Assembly: GCF_014773485.1 (NCBI RefSeq)
Contig: NZ_JACXBP010000009.1
Coordinates: 62,001-126,000, forward strand
Direction: 5' to 3'
Length of the DNA stretch: 64,000 nt
Origin: Erwinia aphidicola
GTDB taxonomy: Bacteria; Pseudomonadota; Gammaproteobacteria; Enterobacterales; Enterobacteriaceae
Shown: piece by piece, positions 18,428 through 27,000 of the stretch
How positions within the stretch are numbered: the first letter of the stretch is position 1
Layout: the number at the start of each line of letters is the position of its first letter
Program-made: the position numbers and the translations under genes
Notes under the pieces: model-generated
What the model saw: only the letters and a program-made list of their open reading frames with translations
What the model was told of the DNA's origin: nothing
Database searches by the model: none

Positions 18428-21084
18428 TGCGGCGGCTGACCGGGCTGTTACTGCCGCTGCTGCTGCTGCCCGGCAGTCCCGGCGTGCGGGCGCAGGTGGC
18501 GCCGATTGACTGGCTGCTCCAGCAGGTGCGGGTCGGCGAAGCCAACCATAAATACGAACTGGTGACGCAGTCGCTCTACCGGCTGGATAAAATCGACCCG
18601 GATAATCCGCAGTTTGTCGCGGCCAAACTGCGGCTGGCGCTGCGCCAGGGCGACCAGGCCCGCGCCGCACAGCTGATGGCGCAGCTGCGGCGCAGCGCAC
18701 CGGATGCGCAGGCCACGCGAGAGGCGGCGGCCAATATGCTGCTCATTACGCCGGAAGGCCGGCAGCAGCTGCAGCAGGCGCGGCTGCTCGGCGCTTCCGG
18801 GCGGCTGGTGGAGGCGCAGGCCGCGTGGGATCGCCTGTTCCACGGCGCGTTTCCCTCCGCTGACATGGCGCTGGAGTACTGGCGGCTGGTGGGCCGGCTG
18901 CCCGGCCAGCAGGCGCGCGCGCTGGCGCAGATGCAGGCGCTGGACCGCATCACGCCGGGTAATGCCGAACTGCAGCAGTCGCTGCGGCTGATGCAGCAGA
19001 ATGTGCAGCGGGTCAAAGCCGATAGCCAGGCCGCCGCGCTGGGCGCTCGCGGGCAGGCGCTGGCAGCGGCCAACCACCGGGCGGCCGCTATTGCGCTGTT
19101 CCGCCAGGCGATTGCCGCCGATCCAGGCGGTGACGACGTCAATAAATGGCGTAGTTTGCTGCGCTCGAACCACTACTGGCTCAGCATTGAGCAGGGCGAT
19201 AAGGCGCTGGCGGCAGGCGAACTCAGCGCGGCGCAGAGCCACTATCAGCAGGCCGCGGGTTTCGATCCGCGTGATGCCTGGGCCCGTATCGGCTTTGGCG
19301 ATGTGGCGCTGGCCGGTAAAGATCGCGCCGGGGCGGAGCAATACTACCGCCAGGCGCTGCGGCTTGAGCCGAAAAACCGCACCGCCGCACGTCGGCTGGT
19401 GACGCTGCGGCTGGACGCGCTGACTGCTGAAGCAGAGCAGCTGGCGGCGCAGGGCAGATGGGCGCAGGCGGCAGAGAAGTATCGCCTGGCGCAGCGCGAG
19501 GCGCCGGATGATGTCTGGCTCAACTATCACAGCGCGCGCGCGCTGCGTGAGAGCGGTCAGCGCGCGGCGGGCGACAGGCTGATGGCAGCGATGGCGGCGC
19601 GCCAGCCGCAGCAGCCGGCGCAGGTTTATGCTTACGGGCTGTGGCTCTCCGGCAACGGTGACGACGCGGCCGCGCTGGCGCGTCTCAACACCCTGCCACG
19701 CAGCCGATGGACGGGGGAAATGCGGGCGCTGGCGCAGCGCCTGGAGCGCAGCGAGCTGCTGGCGCGCATCGACCGCAGGGTGGCGAAGCAGGAGTATGCC
19801 ACGGCGCTGAGCGACTATCGCCAGGCAATGCAGGCGGTGGGGATTAGCGCCACCGCACCCGGCGACAACGATACCTTTACCCGCCTGATGCGCAGCGACG
19901 CGCAGGACGACTGGCAGCAGCGCGGCATCCGCCGCGACAGCGCCAGCCTGTATCGCCAGCAGGATACGCAGCTGACGCTGGCCGAGGACTATTCGCGTAA
20001 TAAAGGCAGCGGCGGCGTTTCCGATTTTAGCGCGCACACCACCATGATGCAGGCGGAGACTCCGCTGTCTGACGGGCGTGGCTGGCTGCAGCTGGATAAT
20101 GTAGACGTCTCGGCAGGCAGCTTTGCCCGCAGCGCCAATGGCACTATCAGTGAGAATTTTGGCACCTGCGCCAGCGCGGATGCGCTGTGCAACCGCGACT
20201 TCCGCCAGCATCAGAACGGCACCAGCATTGGCGCGGGCTTCCGCAGCGAGCGCTGGTCTGCCGACCTCGGCACCACGCCGCTCGGCTTTGAGGTCACCAA
20301 CTGGGTCGGCGGCCTGAGCTGGAACAGCGATATTGACGATCTCGGCGTGACGCTGAGCGCCTCGCGCCGCCCGATTGCCAGCTCGCTGCTGGCGTTTGCC
20401 GGCGCGCGCGACCCCAATCAGGCTAGCGGCAAACGCTGGGGCGGCGTGGTGGCGACCGGTGGCGCAGTCGGTCTGAGCTGGGATCGCGGCGGCGCGCACG
20501 GCGTATGGGCCGATCTCAGTGCACATCAGCTAACGGGTAAAAACGTGGCGGATAACTCCCGCGAGCGCCTGATGAGCGGTTACTACTACAAGCTCATCAA
20601 CGACGATAACCGCCGGGCAACCGTTGGTATTAACGGCATGCTGTGGCACTACGCGCAGGATCTGAGCGACTATTCCCTCGGCCAGGGCGGCTACTACAGC
20701 CCGCAGCGCTATGCTTCGCTGTCGCTGCCGGTCACCTATCGCCAGCGCACGGCCAACTGGTCGTTTGACCTTGGCGGCTCGGTTTCGCTGTCGCACGCCC
20801 ATAGCGACGCCACGCCGCGCTATCCACTGAATTTCGGCGCCATCACCGCTGATAACGCCCCGGGCAGTGACGGCGGCGGCTCCGGCTTTGGCTATACCTT
20901 GCAGGCGCTGGTCGAGCGCCGCTTAACCTCAAACTGGACGCTGGGCCTCGGCGTGGATATCCAGCAGGCCAAAGATTACACCCCGAGCCACGGATTACTC
21001 TTTCTGCGCTACTCGATGGCGGGCTGGCAGGGCGACCTTGATATGCCGCCGCAGCCGCTGGCGCCGTACGCCAGCCTGAAGTAA
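18424..21084 (+). CDS. bcsC: BcsC, cellulose exporter with shortened TPR region (operon 2)
   Basis: Exporter of the second cellulose operon, 886 residues against ~1150 for E. coli BcsC and 1348 for the copy at 2411. It has a signal peptide ('RRLTGLLLPLLLLPGSPGVRAQ'), TPR-like helices (for example 'IGFGDVALAGKDRAGAEQYYRQALRLEPKN'), then the family junction 'PGDNDTFTRLMRSDAQDDW' leading into a complete beta-barrel ending 'GWQGDLDMPPQPLAPYASLK', nearly the E. coli C-terminus. The missing ~270 residues come out of the TPR part, not the barrel; the frame is intact. A shorter periplasmic superhelix is therefore expected. An antisense open frame spanning most of this gene is judged a high-GC shadow. 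Confidence 0.92.
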   Translation: MMRRLTGLLLPLLLLPGSPGVRAQVAPIDWLLQQVRVGEANHKYELVTQSLYRLDKIDPDNPQFVAAKLRLALRQGDQARAAQLMAQLRRSAPDAQATREAAANMLLITPEGRQQLQQARLLGASGRLVEAQAAWDRLFHGAFPSADMALEYWRLVGRLPGQQARALAQMQALDRITPGNAELQQSLRLMQQNVQRVKADSQAAALGARGQALAAANHRAAAIALFRQAIAADPGGDDVNKWRSLLRSNHYWLSIEQGDKALAAGELSAAQSHYQQAAGFDPRDAWARIGFGDVALAGKDRAGAEQYYRQALRLEPKNRTAARRLVTLRLDALTAEAEQLAAQGRWAQAAEKYRLAQREAPDDVWLNYHSARALRESGQRAAGDRLMAAMAARQPQQPAQVYAYGLWLSGNGDDAAALARLNTLPRSRWTGEMRALAQRLERSELLARIDRRVAKQEYATALSDYRQAMQAVGISATAPGDNDTFTRLMRSDAQDDWQQRGIRRDSASLYRQQDTQLTLAEDYSRNKGSGGVSDFSAHTTMMQAETPLSDGRGWLQLDNVDVSAGSFARSANGTISENFGTCASADALCNRDFRQHQNGTSIGAGFRSERWSADLGTTPLGFEVTNWVGGLSWNSDIDDLGVTLSASRRPIASSLLAFAGARDPNQASGKRWGGVVATGGAVGLSWDRGGAHGVWADLSAHQLTGKNVADNSRERLMSGYYYKLINDDNRRATVGINGMLWHYAQDLSDYSLGQGGYYSPQRYASLSLPVTYRQRTANWSFDLGGSVSLSHAHSDATPRYPLNFGAITADNAPGSDGGGSGFGYTLQALVERRLTSNWTLGLGVDIQQAKDYTPSHGLLFLRYSMAGWQGDLDMPPQPLAPYASLK

Positions 21085-21142
21085 GCTGCGTGACTGTTCT
21101 CCCAGGAAAACACCTAAACCTCGCCCTGCAAAGCGTGATAGC

Positions 21143-21170
21143 TTAACAACCCGCAGTCATAGGATATACT
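21143..21170 (+). promoter_or_regulatory. Candidate promoter of the HmsP-like gene
   Basis: TTAACA (21143-21148), a 16-nt spacer and TATACT (21165-21170). It lies between the bcsC stop and the TTG start at 21216, suggesting separate transcription of the phosphodiesterase. Confidence 0.5.
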
Positions 21171-21215
21171 CAGGGCGATTTTAGTCCTTTCAGCAGAGTT
21201 CTTCGGAGAGCAGGC

Positions 21216-22712
21216 TTGCGAGTCAGTCGTTCATTAACGATCAAGCAGATGGCGACCATTTCCAGCGTTGCGGTGGTCACGATTTGTATTTTTATCGTCA
21301 TACAGCTTTTCCATTTTGTGCAGCAGCGCAGGATTGACTACGCCCAGCAGATGGAGAACGTGGCGCATACCGTGCGTCAGCCGCTGTCGCAGGCGGTGCT
21401 GAAGGCGGACATTCCTCAGGCTGAATTTATCCTCAACTCGCTGCGCCCGGCCGGTATTCTGGCGCGGGCGGAAGTGGTGCTGCCCAACGGCTTGCAGGCG
21501 CTGCATACCGATTTTGAACCCGAAAAGCCGGTGCCGCAGTTTATCGCCCGGCTGTTTGAACTGCCGGTGCAGATCACCGTGCCGCTCTATTCGGTAGAGC
21601 CGGCCAACCCGAAACCGCTGGCGCTGCTGGTGCTGCAGGCCGATTCATGGCGCGTATATCAGTTTATCCTCAGCGCGGTTTCCACCATGGTGACCACCTA
21701 TCTGCTGCTGGCGCTGATCCTCTCGGTGTCGATCAGCTGGTGTATCAACCGCCTGATGGTCAGGCCGCTGCGCACCATCGCTGCCGAGCTGCAGGACCTT
21801 AGCCCGCAGCAGAGTATCGGCCATCAGCTGCCGCTGCCAAAATACCATCGTAACGATGAAATAGGCATGCTTATCCGCAACTACAATCGCAACCAGCTGG
21901 CGCAGGCGGCGCTGTATGCCGAGCGCCCTGCTGACCAGAGCAGCGCGGCAAAGCCGCGCACGGTGTGCGAGCAGGATATTGTGTGCGCGCTGCAGCAGCA
22001 GCAGTTTGCCCTGTGGCTGCAGCCGCAGATCGATATGCGCAATGGTCAGCTGGTGGGGGCCGAAGCGCTGCTGCGCATGCGCCAGGCCGACGGCAGCTGG
22101 TCGCTGCCGGACGATTTGATCCCGTGCGCGGAGGAAAAAGGGGTGATTACCGCGCTGGGCCGCTGGGTGTTTGAAGAATCCTGCCGGGTGCTGGCGGGCT
22201 GGCAGCAGCAGGGCATTACGCTACCGCTGAGCGTGAATCTCTCCGCCGTGCAGCTCAGCGACCCGTCAATGGTCAGCCATCTACAGAACCTGATCACCCA
22301 GCATCAGATCTGCCCTGGCAGCCTGGTGCTGGAGATCACCGAAACCGCGCAGATTGGTGAGCCGCAGCAGGCGCTCAGCCTGTTGCAGCAGCTGCGCCAG
22401 GTGGGCGTGTCGGTAGCGCTCGACGATTTCGGCATGGGCTACGCCAATCTCAACTGGCTGAACCAGTTCAAAGCCCTGCCAATCGCCAAGCTGAAGATGG
22501 ACCGCAGCTTTGTGGTAGCGCTGCCCGAAGATGACACCATGGTGCGCATCGTCGCTGCTATTGCCGAGATCATCACGCTCGACGTGGTGGCCGAAGGTGT
22601 GGAAACCGAAGCGCAGCGCGACTGGCTGCTGGCACGCGGCATCCATATCGGCCAGGGTTACCTCTACTCCGAAGCGCTGCCGCTGGCGCAGTTCCAACAG
22701 CAGTACCTGTAA
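21216..22712 (+). CDS. HmsP/YhjK-type EAL phosphodiesterase lacking the GGDEF domain
   Basis: Membrane c-di-GMP phosphodiesterase, 498 residues. The TTG start follows GGAGAG with good spacing and reproduces the 'RVSRSLTIKQMA' N-terminus of E. coli YhjK. Order: TM1, a periplasmic segment ('VRQPLSQAVLKADIPQAEFIL'), TM2 ('FILSAVSTMVTTYLLLALILSVS'), HAMP ('INRLMVRPLRTIAAEL'), then directly EAL from ~residue 250. The degenerate GGDEF domain that normally lies between HAMP and EAL in this family (~650 residues) is missing. EAL catalytic residues look complete: 'GAEALLRM', 'VNLSAVQL', 'LEITET', 'ALDDFGMG', 'LKMDRSF', 'EGVETEAQ', 'GQGYLYSEAL'. Position next to bcsC matches the E. coli order and suggests control of cellulose. 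Confidence 0.9.
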   Translation: MRVSRSLTIKQMATISSVAVVTICIFIVIQLFHFVQQRRIDYAQQMENVAHTVRQPLSQAVLKADIPQAEFILNSLRPAGILARAEVVLPNGLQALHTDFEPEKPVPQFIARLFELPVQITVPLYSVEPANPKPLALLVLQADSWRVYQFILSAVSTMVTTYLLLALILSVSISWCINRLMVRPLRTIAAELQDLSPQQSIGHQLPLPKYHRNDEIGMLIRNYNRNQLAQAALYAERPADQSSAAKPRTVCEQDIVCALQQQQFALWLQPQIDMRNGQLVGAEALLRMRQADGSWSLPDDLIPCAEEKGVITALGRWVFEESCRVLAGWQQQGITLPLSVNLSAVQLSDPSMVSHLQNLITQHQICPGSLVLEITETAQIGEPQQALSLLQQLRQVGVSVALDDFGMGYANLNWLNQFKALPIAKLKMDRSFVVALPEDDTMVRIVAAIAEIITLDVVAEGVETEAQRDWLLARGIHIGQGYLYSEALPLAQFQQQYL

Positions 22713-22737
22713 AATCCTGCTATTTCACTCACTGATT

Positions 22738-22809
22738 TTGCATATAAAAGATGCAACGCCAATGACAACGCGAGGATGGCTGGTGTACAATTATTCAGCA
22801 ACTTGCATC
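22738..22809 (+). promoter_or_regulatory. Promoter bracketed by TTGCAT/ATGCAA repeats
   Basis: TTGCAT (22738-22743), ATGCAA (22751-22756) and TTGCATC (22803-22809) surround a candidate promoter ATGACA (22762-22767), 18-nt spacer, TACAAT (22786-22791). The last copy abuts the Shine-Dalgarno AGGAGGTG (22810-22817). This arrangement suits autoregulation by one of the two downstream proteins. Confidence 0.45.
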
Positions 22810-22819
22810 AGGAGGTGAT

Positions 22820-22993
22820 ATGCCTGCAAAAAATCTGACTCAGAAAGAGATTATTCAAGCTCTGTCTGATGCACAAAAAGCTGGATCTGTTCAGCTGACA
22901 GGAACAAGGGAAGAGCGCCGCGAGCAGCTTCGTGAGATGCGCCGTAAAGATTTTATCCAGGAAGGATATCGCATTGGGCAAACATCATCCTAA
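22820..22993 (+). CDS. Small charged protein, first gene of an overlapping pair
   Basis: 57 residues, beginning 'MPAKNLTQKEIIQALSDAQK'. A very strong ribosome site AGGAGGTG precedes the ATG. The middle is highly charged ('GTREERREQLREMRRKDF') and predicted helical, with no membrane or signal segment. Its end overlaps the start of the next frame by 20 nt. The family is not recognised. Size, charge, strong translation signals, repeat-flanked promoter and overlap resemble an antitoxin-like first gene, but that is inference only. Base composition is lower in G+C than the flanking genes. Confidence 0.65.
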   Translation: MPAKNLTQKEIIQALSDAQKAGSVQLTGTREERREQLREMRRKDFIQEGYRIGQTSS

Positions 22994-23459
22994 GCGCTTT
23001 TATTTTGCACGTCTCGAGATTGCGGTAAAATTTGCGTCGACCAGTGCGAAGTTCGGTTATGACGCAGAAGACCAACAATATTATGAAGATGCTTTGCTCG
23101 ATCTCCAGGATATCTGGGAGCAGCAGGGCTATATTGAAATCTACGACCCATCCTCGCACGGCTATTCCGCTCACTACCCTCTGGCTAAAGACAGTAATTC
23201 TGTCGCTGGCTCATCCCCCGACTATACGGGCCTGTACCATGCTCGCTTACTCAAAACGGGTGAAGTCGATCCGTTGGTGATCGTGACATTTCAGGGCATG
23301 ATCGTCGTCCAGCAAAGATATGAACGGGCAGTTATAGAAGCGTTGATCTATCACGACCTGATGTTTTTGCCCATGGGTCAGAAGACACCGCAGAACAAGA
23401 AAAAGCAGCGTGAATGGGTTCGTCATAACCTGGACTCCAGCGATGAAAACGCCAGTTAG
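22974..23459 (+). CDS. Unknown soluble protein, second gene of the overlapping pair
   Basis: 161 residues from a TTG at 22974 with AGGAAGG a few nt upstream; a GTG at 22932 is the only other start in frame and would put most of the N-terminus in antisense-unrelated overlap. The sequence is soluble alpha/beta in look: 'ARLEIAVKFASTSAKFGYDAEDQQYYEDALLDLQDIW', then 'YTGLYHARLLKTGEVDPLVIVTFQGMIVVQQRYERAVIEALIYHDLMF', and a basic tail ('TPQNKKKQREWVRHNL'). No nuclease or transferase motif is recognised. It overlaps the 57-aa gene, so both are translated from one message. It could be the effector of a toxin-antitoxin-like module or simply an accessory pair. Confidence 0.65.
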   Translation: MGKHHPKRFYFARLEIAVKFASTSAKFGYDAEDQQYYEDALLDLQDIWEQQGYIEIYDPSSHGYSAHYPLAKDSNSVAGSSPDYTGLYHARLLKTGEVDPLVIVTFQGMIVVQQRYERAVIEALIYHDLMFLPMGQKTPQNKKKQREWVRHNLDSSDENAS

Positions 23460-23663
23460 TTGCTAAAAGCGTCATATTGAATTGATTAGGCGCTATTTCA
23501 CTTTCTTTAGTTATACAAGTCGGGGCTGAAGTGATTCAGCTCATAAAACCAGGTTATGGAAGCCGCCGGGCCTGGTCGGGCTATATTAATCCTGTTAACT
23601 GGATGTTACTTTCGCGCTGTCACTGATTATAACAACAGCAATTCAGCCGTTAACGGATACCTT

Positions 23664-24938
23664 ATGAAAAAATCCCTGTTCAAAAGTCTCTATTTCCAGG
23701 TGCTGACTGCCATCGCCATTGGCGTGCTTCTGGGCCATTTCTATCCTGAGCTGGGCGCGCAGATGAAGCCGCTGGGCGATGCCTTCGTCAAGCTGATCAA
23801 AATGATTATTGCCCCGGTGATCTTCTGTACCGTGGTGACCGGCATCGCCGGAATGGAGAGCATGAAAGCGGTCGGCCGTACCGGTGCGGTCGCGCTGCTC
23901 TACTTTGAAATCGTCAGCACCATTGCCCTGATTATCGGTCTGGTGGTGGTTAACGTGCTGCAGCCGGGCGTGGGGATGAACGTTGACCCGGCGACGCTGG
24001 ATGCCAAAGCGGTGGCGATGTATGCCCAGCAGGCAGAGCAGCAGGGCGTGATCGCCTTCCTGCTGGATGTTATTCCCAGCAGCGTGATTGGCGCCTTCGC
24101 CAGCGGCAACATCCTGCAGGTGCTGCTGTTCGCCATCATGTTCGGCTTCGCGCTGCACCGCCTGGGCGATAAAGGCACGCTGGTGTTTAACTTTATCGAC
24201 AGTTTCTCCAAGGTGATTTTCGGTATCATCAACATGATCATGCGCCTGGCGCCAATCGGGGCATTTGGTGCCATGGCTTTCACCATCGGTAAATATGGCG
24301 TTGGCTCGCTGGTGCAGCTCGGCCAGCTGATTATCTGCTTCTATATTACCTGCGCGCTGTTTGTGGTGGTGGTGCTGGGGCTGATTGCCCGCATGGTCGG
24401 CTTTAACATCTTCAAATTTATCGCCTACATCAAAGAAGAGCTGCTGATTGTGCTGGGGACTTCCTCTTCCGAATCTGCGCTGCCGCGCATGCTGGATAAG
24501 ATGGAAAAGCTCGGCTGTAAAAAATCGGTGGTGGGGCTGGTTATTCCTACCGGCTACTCATTCAACCTTGATGGCACCTCGATTTATCTGACCATGGCGG
24601 CGGTGTTTATCGCCCAGGCGACCAACAGCCATATGGATATCTGGCATCAGATCACCCTGCTGGTGGTGCTGCTGCTCTCCTCTAAAGGCGCCGCGGGCGT
24701 GACGGGGAGTGGCTTTATCGTCCTGGCGGCTACGCTGTCCGCGGTCGGGCACCTGCCGGTGGCCGGGCTGGCGCTGATCCTCGGTATCGACCGCTTTATG
24801 TCCGAAGCGCGTGCGCTGACTAACCTGATCGGTAACGGTGTGGCGACGGTGTTTGTGGCGAAATGGGTTGGCCAGCTGGATGAGACGCAGATGAAAGAGA
24901 CGTTGAACGCGGGAAAAAAAGCTGAAAAAACGGCCTGA
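23664..24938 (+). CDS. dctA: DctA, C4-dicarboxylate:cation symporter
   Basis: Inner-membrane uptake of succinate, fumarate and malate (DAACS family). It has 424 residues from the ATG at 23664; the longer upstream frame has no matching family sequence. Eight transmembrane helices and two re-entrant loops are expected; the substrate signatures '[21 protein letters not shown]', '[25 protein letters not shown]' and '[19 protein letters not shown]' are present, as is the final '[14 protein letters not shown]'. It lies between yhjJ and the HmsP-like gene as in E. coli and is probably monocistronic, ending at the hairpin at 24978-25014. Confidence 0.96.
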   Translation: MKKSLFKSLYFQVLTAIAIGVLLGHFYPELGAQMKPLGDAFVKLIKMIIAPVIFCTVVTGIAGMESMKAVGRTGAVALLYFEIVSTIALIIGLVVVNVLQPGVGMNVDPATLDAKAVAMYAQQAEQQGVIAFLLDVIPSSVIGAFASGNILQVLLFAIMFGFALHRLGDKGTLVFNFIDSFSKVIFGIINMIMRLAPIGAFGAMAFTIGKYGVGSLVQLGQLIICFYITCALFVVVVLGLIARMVGFNIFKFIAYIKEELLIVLGTSSSESALPRMLDKMEKLGCKKSVVGLVIPTGYSFNLDGTSIYLTMAAVFIAQATNSHMDIWHQITLLVVLLLSSKGAAGVTGSGFIVLAATLSAVGHLPVAGLALILGIDRFMSEARALTNLIGNGVATVFVAKWVGQLDETQMKETLNAGKKAEKTA

Positions 24939-24977
24939 TTTCACGGCATAAGTGCTTAATTCATTAAATATTGCCCC

Positions 24978-25014
24978 AAATGCCCGTCGTGACTTGCCCT
25001 CACGACGGGCATTT
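24978..25014 (+). terminator. dctA terminator hairpin
   Basis: Long perfect stem AAATGCCCGTCGTGA (24978-24992) / TCACGACGGGCATTT (25000-25014) with a 7-nt loop, 40 nt after the dctA stop. The T-tract is short (ATTTGC), so termination strength is uncertain. Confidence 0.7.
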
Positions 25015-25210
25015 GCATAATAACCCCCAAGCTATTTTTATGATTTTTCATTCTGCGGTGTGACATCCCCGCCGATGTGTGGTCTAACAAACTGTTCCAT
25101 TCGCAATTTATATTAAGAACAGTCGCTTCCTGAACGTGCGTACGCGCGCTAACAGCAGGTAGTAGATCGCCAGTGATAATTTTTTGGTTTGTGATTGAGT
25201 AGGGGTTCAC

Positions 25211-26701
25211 ATGCAGGGCACCAGAATTCGTTTATTAGTTGGTGGAATATTGCTGGCTGCGGCCAGCCTGACTGTGCAGGCCGAAACTCTCCAACCCGAT
25301 CCTGCCTGGCAGCAGGGCAAGCTGGATAACGGTTTCAGCTGGCAGCTACTCACAACCCCTCAGCGCCCAAGCGATCGCGTTGAGATTCGCCTGATGGTTA
25401 ACACCGGCTCGCTGGTGGAGAGCGCCCAGCAGGCTGGCTACAGCCATTTACTGCCGCGCCTTGCGCTGGTGCATAATGCCGCGCTCGATCCCGCGCAGCA
25501 GCGCTCGCTGTGGCAGCAGAGTATGGACCCGCAGCACCCGATGCCGCCGGCCATCACCTCCTACGACTACACGCTCTACAACCTCAGCCTGCCGAACAAC
25601 CGCCCGGAATTAGTGAAAGAAGCGCTGACCTGGCTGGCGGCAACGGCGGGTAAAATGACCATTAATGAAGAAGTGGTCAATACCGCCAATAATGCGGATG
25701 ATCCGATTGCCACCTGGCCGGGCAATCCGCAGGATACCTGGTGGCGCTACCGGCTGAAAGGCTCCTCCATGCTGGCCCACGACCCCGCTTCCCCGGTAAA
25801 AGTGCCGGTGGATCTCGCCGCGCTCAATGCCTTCTATAAGCAGTGGTACACCCCGGATGCCATGACGCTGTTTGTCGTCGGCAACGTCGACAGCCGCAGC
25901 CTGTCTGAACAGATCAACAAAGTGTTTTCGCCGCTGGAAGGCAAGCGCGAACAGCCTTCCGCGATGCCAACGCTCTCCCCGCTGCTGCCGCAGCCGATTA
26001 ACCTGGCAAACAGCACCCTCAGCCAGGACCGCCTGTCGCTGGTGTGGGATACGCCATGGCAGCCGATCCGCGAGTCGCAAAACCTGCTGCGTTACTGGCA
26101 GAGCGATCTGGCGCGTGAGGCGCTGTTCTGGCATGTGCAGAAGGTGCTGAGCGATAACAAAACCCAGGGCATGCAGGTGGGCTTTGACTGCCGCGTGCTG
26201 TACCAGCGTGCGCAGTGCGCCATCAACCTGGATGCCGACAATGCCTCGCTGAACAGTAACCTGACGCTGATTGCCAAAGAGATGGTCAACATTCGTGATA
26301 AGGGTCTGTCTCAGCAGGAGTTTGATGCGCTGATTGGGCAGAAGAACAGCGAGCTGAACAAGCTGTTCGCCACCTACGCGCGCACCGATACCGATGTCCT
26401 GATGAGCCAGCGTCTGCGTTCTCAGCAGAATGCGGTGGTGGATATCGCGCCGGAGCAGTATCAGAAGCTGCGTCAGCAGTTCCTGTCAGGTCTGACGCTG
26501 GATATGCTGAACCAGGAGCTGCGCCAGCAGCTGACGCAGGATATGACGATGGTGCTGATGCAGCCGCCGGGCGAGCCGGAAACTAACGTCAAGGCGCTGC
26601 AGGAGAGCTGGCAGAAGATTATGACGCCAGAGCCTGCGCCCGCTGCAGCATCCGATGCCGCAGCCGCTCCGTCCGGCGACAGCACCACGCCACCGCAGTA
26701 A
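25211..26701 (+). CDS. yhjJ: YhjJ, M16 peptidase-like periplasmic protein (inactive site)
   Basis: 496 residues, matching the ~498 of E. coli YhjJ. A signal peptide ('RLLVGGILLAAASLTVQAET') predicts export. The protein resembles an M16 zinc peptidase half: 'LDNGFSWQLLTTPQRPSDRVEIRLMVNTGSLVES' followed by 'AGYSHLLPRLALV', the place where active members have HxxEH; the zinc ligands are absent. The C-terminus is an Ala/Pro/Ser-rich tail. The ATG follows AGGGG. It is likely a structural or chaperone-like paralogue rather than a protease. It sits between dctA and the kdgK block as in E. coli, with an extra esterase gene inserted. Confidence 0.88.
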   Translation: MQGTRIRLLVGGILLAAASLTVQAETLQPDPAWQQGKLDNGFSWQLLTTPQRPSDRVEIRLMVNTGSLVESAQQAGYSHLLPRLALVHNAALDPAQQRSLWQQSMDPQHPMPPAITSYDYTLYNLSLPNNRPELVKEALTWLAATAGKMTINEEVVNTANNADDPIATWPGNPQDTWWRYRLKGSSMLAHDPASPVKVPVDLAALNAFYKQWYTPDAMTLFVVGNVDSRSLSEQINKVFSPLEGKREQPSAMPTLSPLLPQPINLANSTLSQDRLSLVWDTPWQPIRESQNLLRYWQSDLAREALFWHVQKVLSDNKTQGMQVGFDCRVLYQRAQCAINLDADNASLNSNLTLIAKEMVNIRDKGLSQQEFDALIGQKNSELNKLFATYARTDTDVLMSQRLRSQQNAVVDIAPEQYQKLRQQFLSGLTLDMLNQELRQQLTQDMTMVLMQPPGEPETNVKALQESWQKIMTPEPAPAAASDAAAAPSGDSTTPPQ

Positions 26702-26723
26702 TCATCGCGGGCCAATACCCTGT

Positions 26724-26858
26724 GGGGCTGACCCTCTTTTTCGGTCAGCCCGTTATTGTGAATCACCGCCATGGGTCGACCGAAAAAAAGGGTCGACCCC
26801 TACCTGCCTGTTACTCTGCCGTCTGTATTATCCAATCCGGGCGCCCAGCCATGCGTTG
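26724..26858. repeat. Upstream copy of an imperfect tandem duplication (REP plus esterase 3' tail)
   Basis: Contains a GGGCTGACC...GGTCAGCCC hairpin, a GGGTCGACC...GGTCGACCC hairpin, and on the minus strand a relic of the esterase C-terminus reading N-A-W-L-G-A-R-I-G-stop (about 26826-26858). The matching unit at 26887-27000 ends in the genuine N-E-W-L-R-A-R-I-W-stop. The first ~57 nt of the two units differ at two positions. Confidence 0.75.
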
Positions 26859-26886
26859 TATCGGCAGGGGCAACCTCGTATTTGTA

Positions 26887-27000
26887 GGGGCTGACCCTCT
26901 TTTTCGGTCAGCCCGTTATTGCGAATCACCGCCACGGGTCGACCCGCACCTGTTGCTCTGCCGTTTGTATCACCAGATACGGGCGCGCAGCCATTCGTTG
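26887..27000. repeat. Second copy of the REP/esterase-tail duplication
   Basis: Matches 26724-26858 but lacks about 17 nt that complete the GGTCGACC palindrome. Its right part (from 26970) is the functional 3' end of the esterase gene on the minus strand. Confidence 0.75.

Noticed and set aside
18448..20526. 692-codon minus-strand frame inside bcsC of operon 2
   Set aside because: Very long but Arg/Ala/Gln-rich antisense shadow without any recognisable domain.
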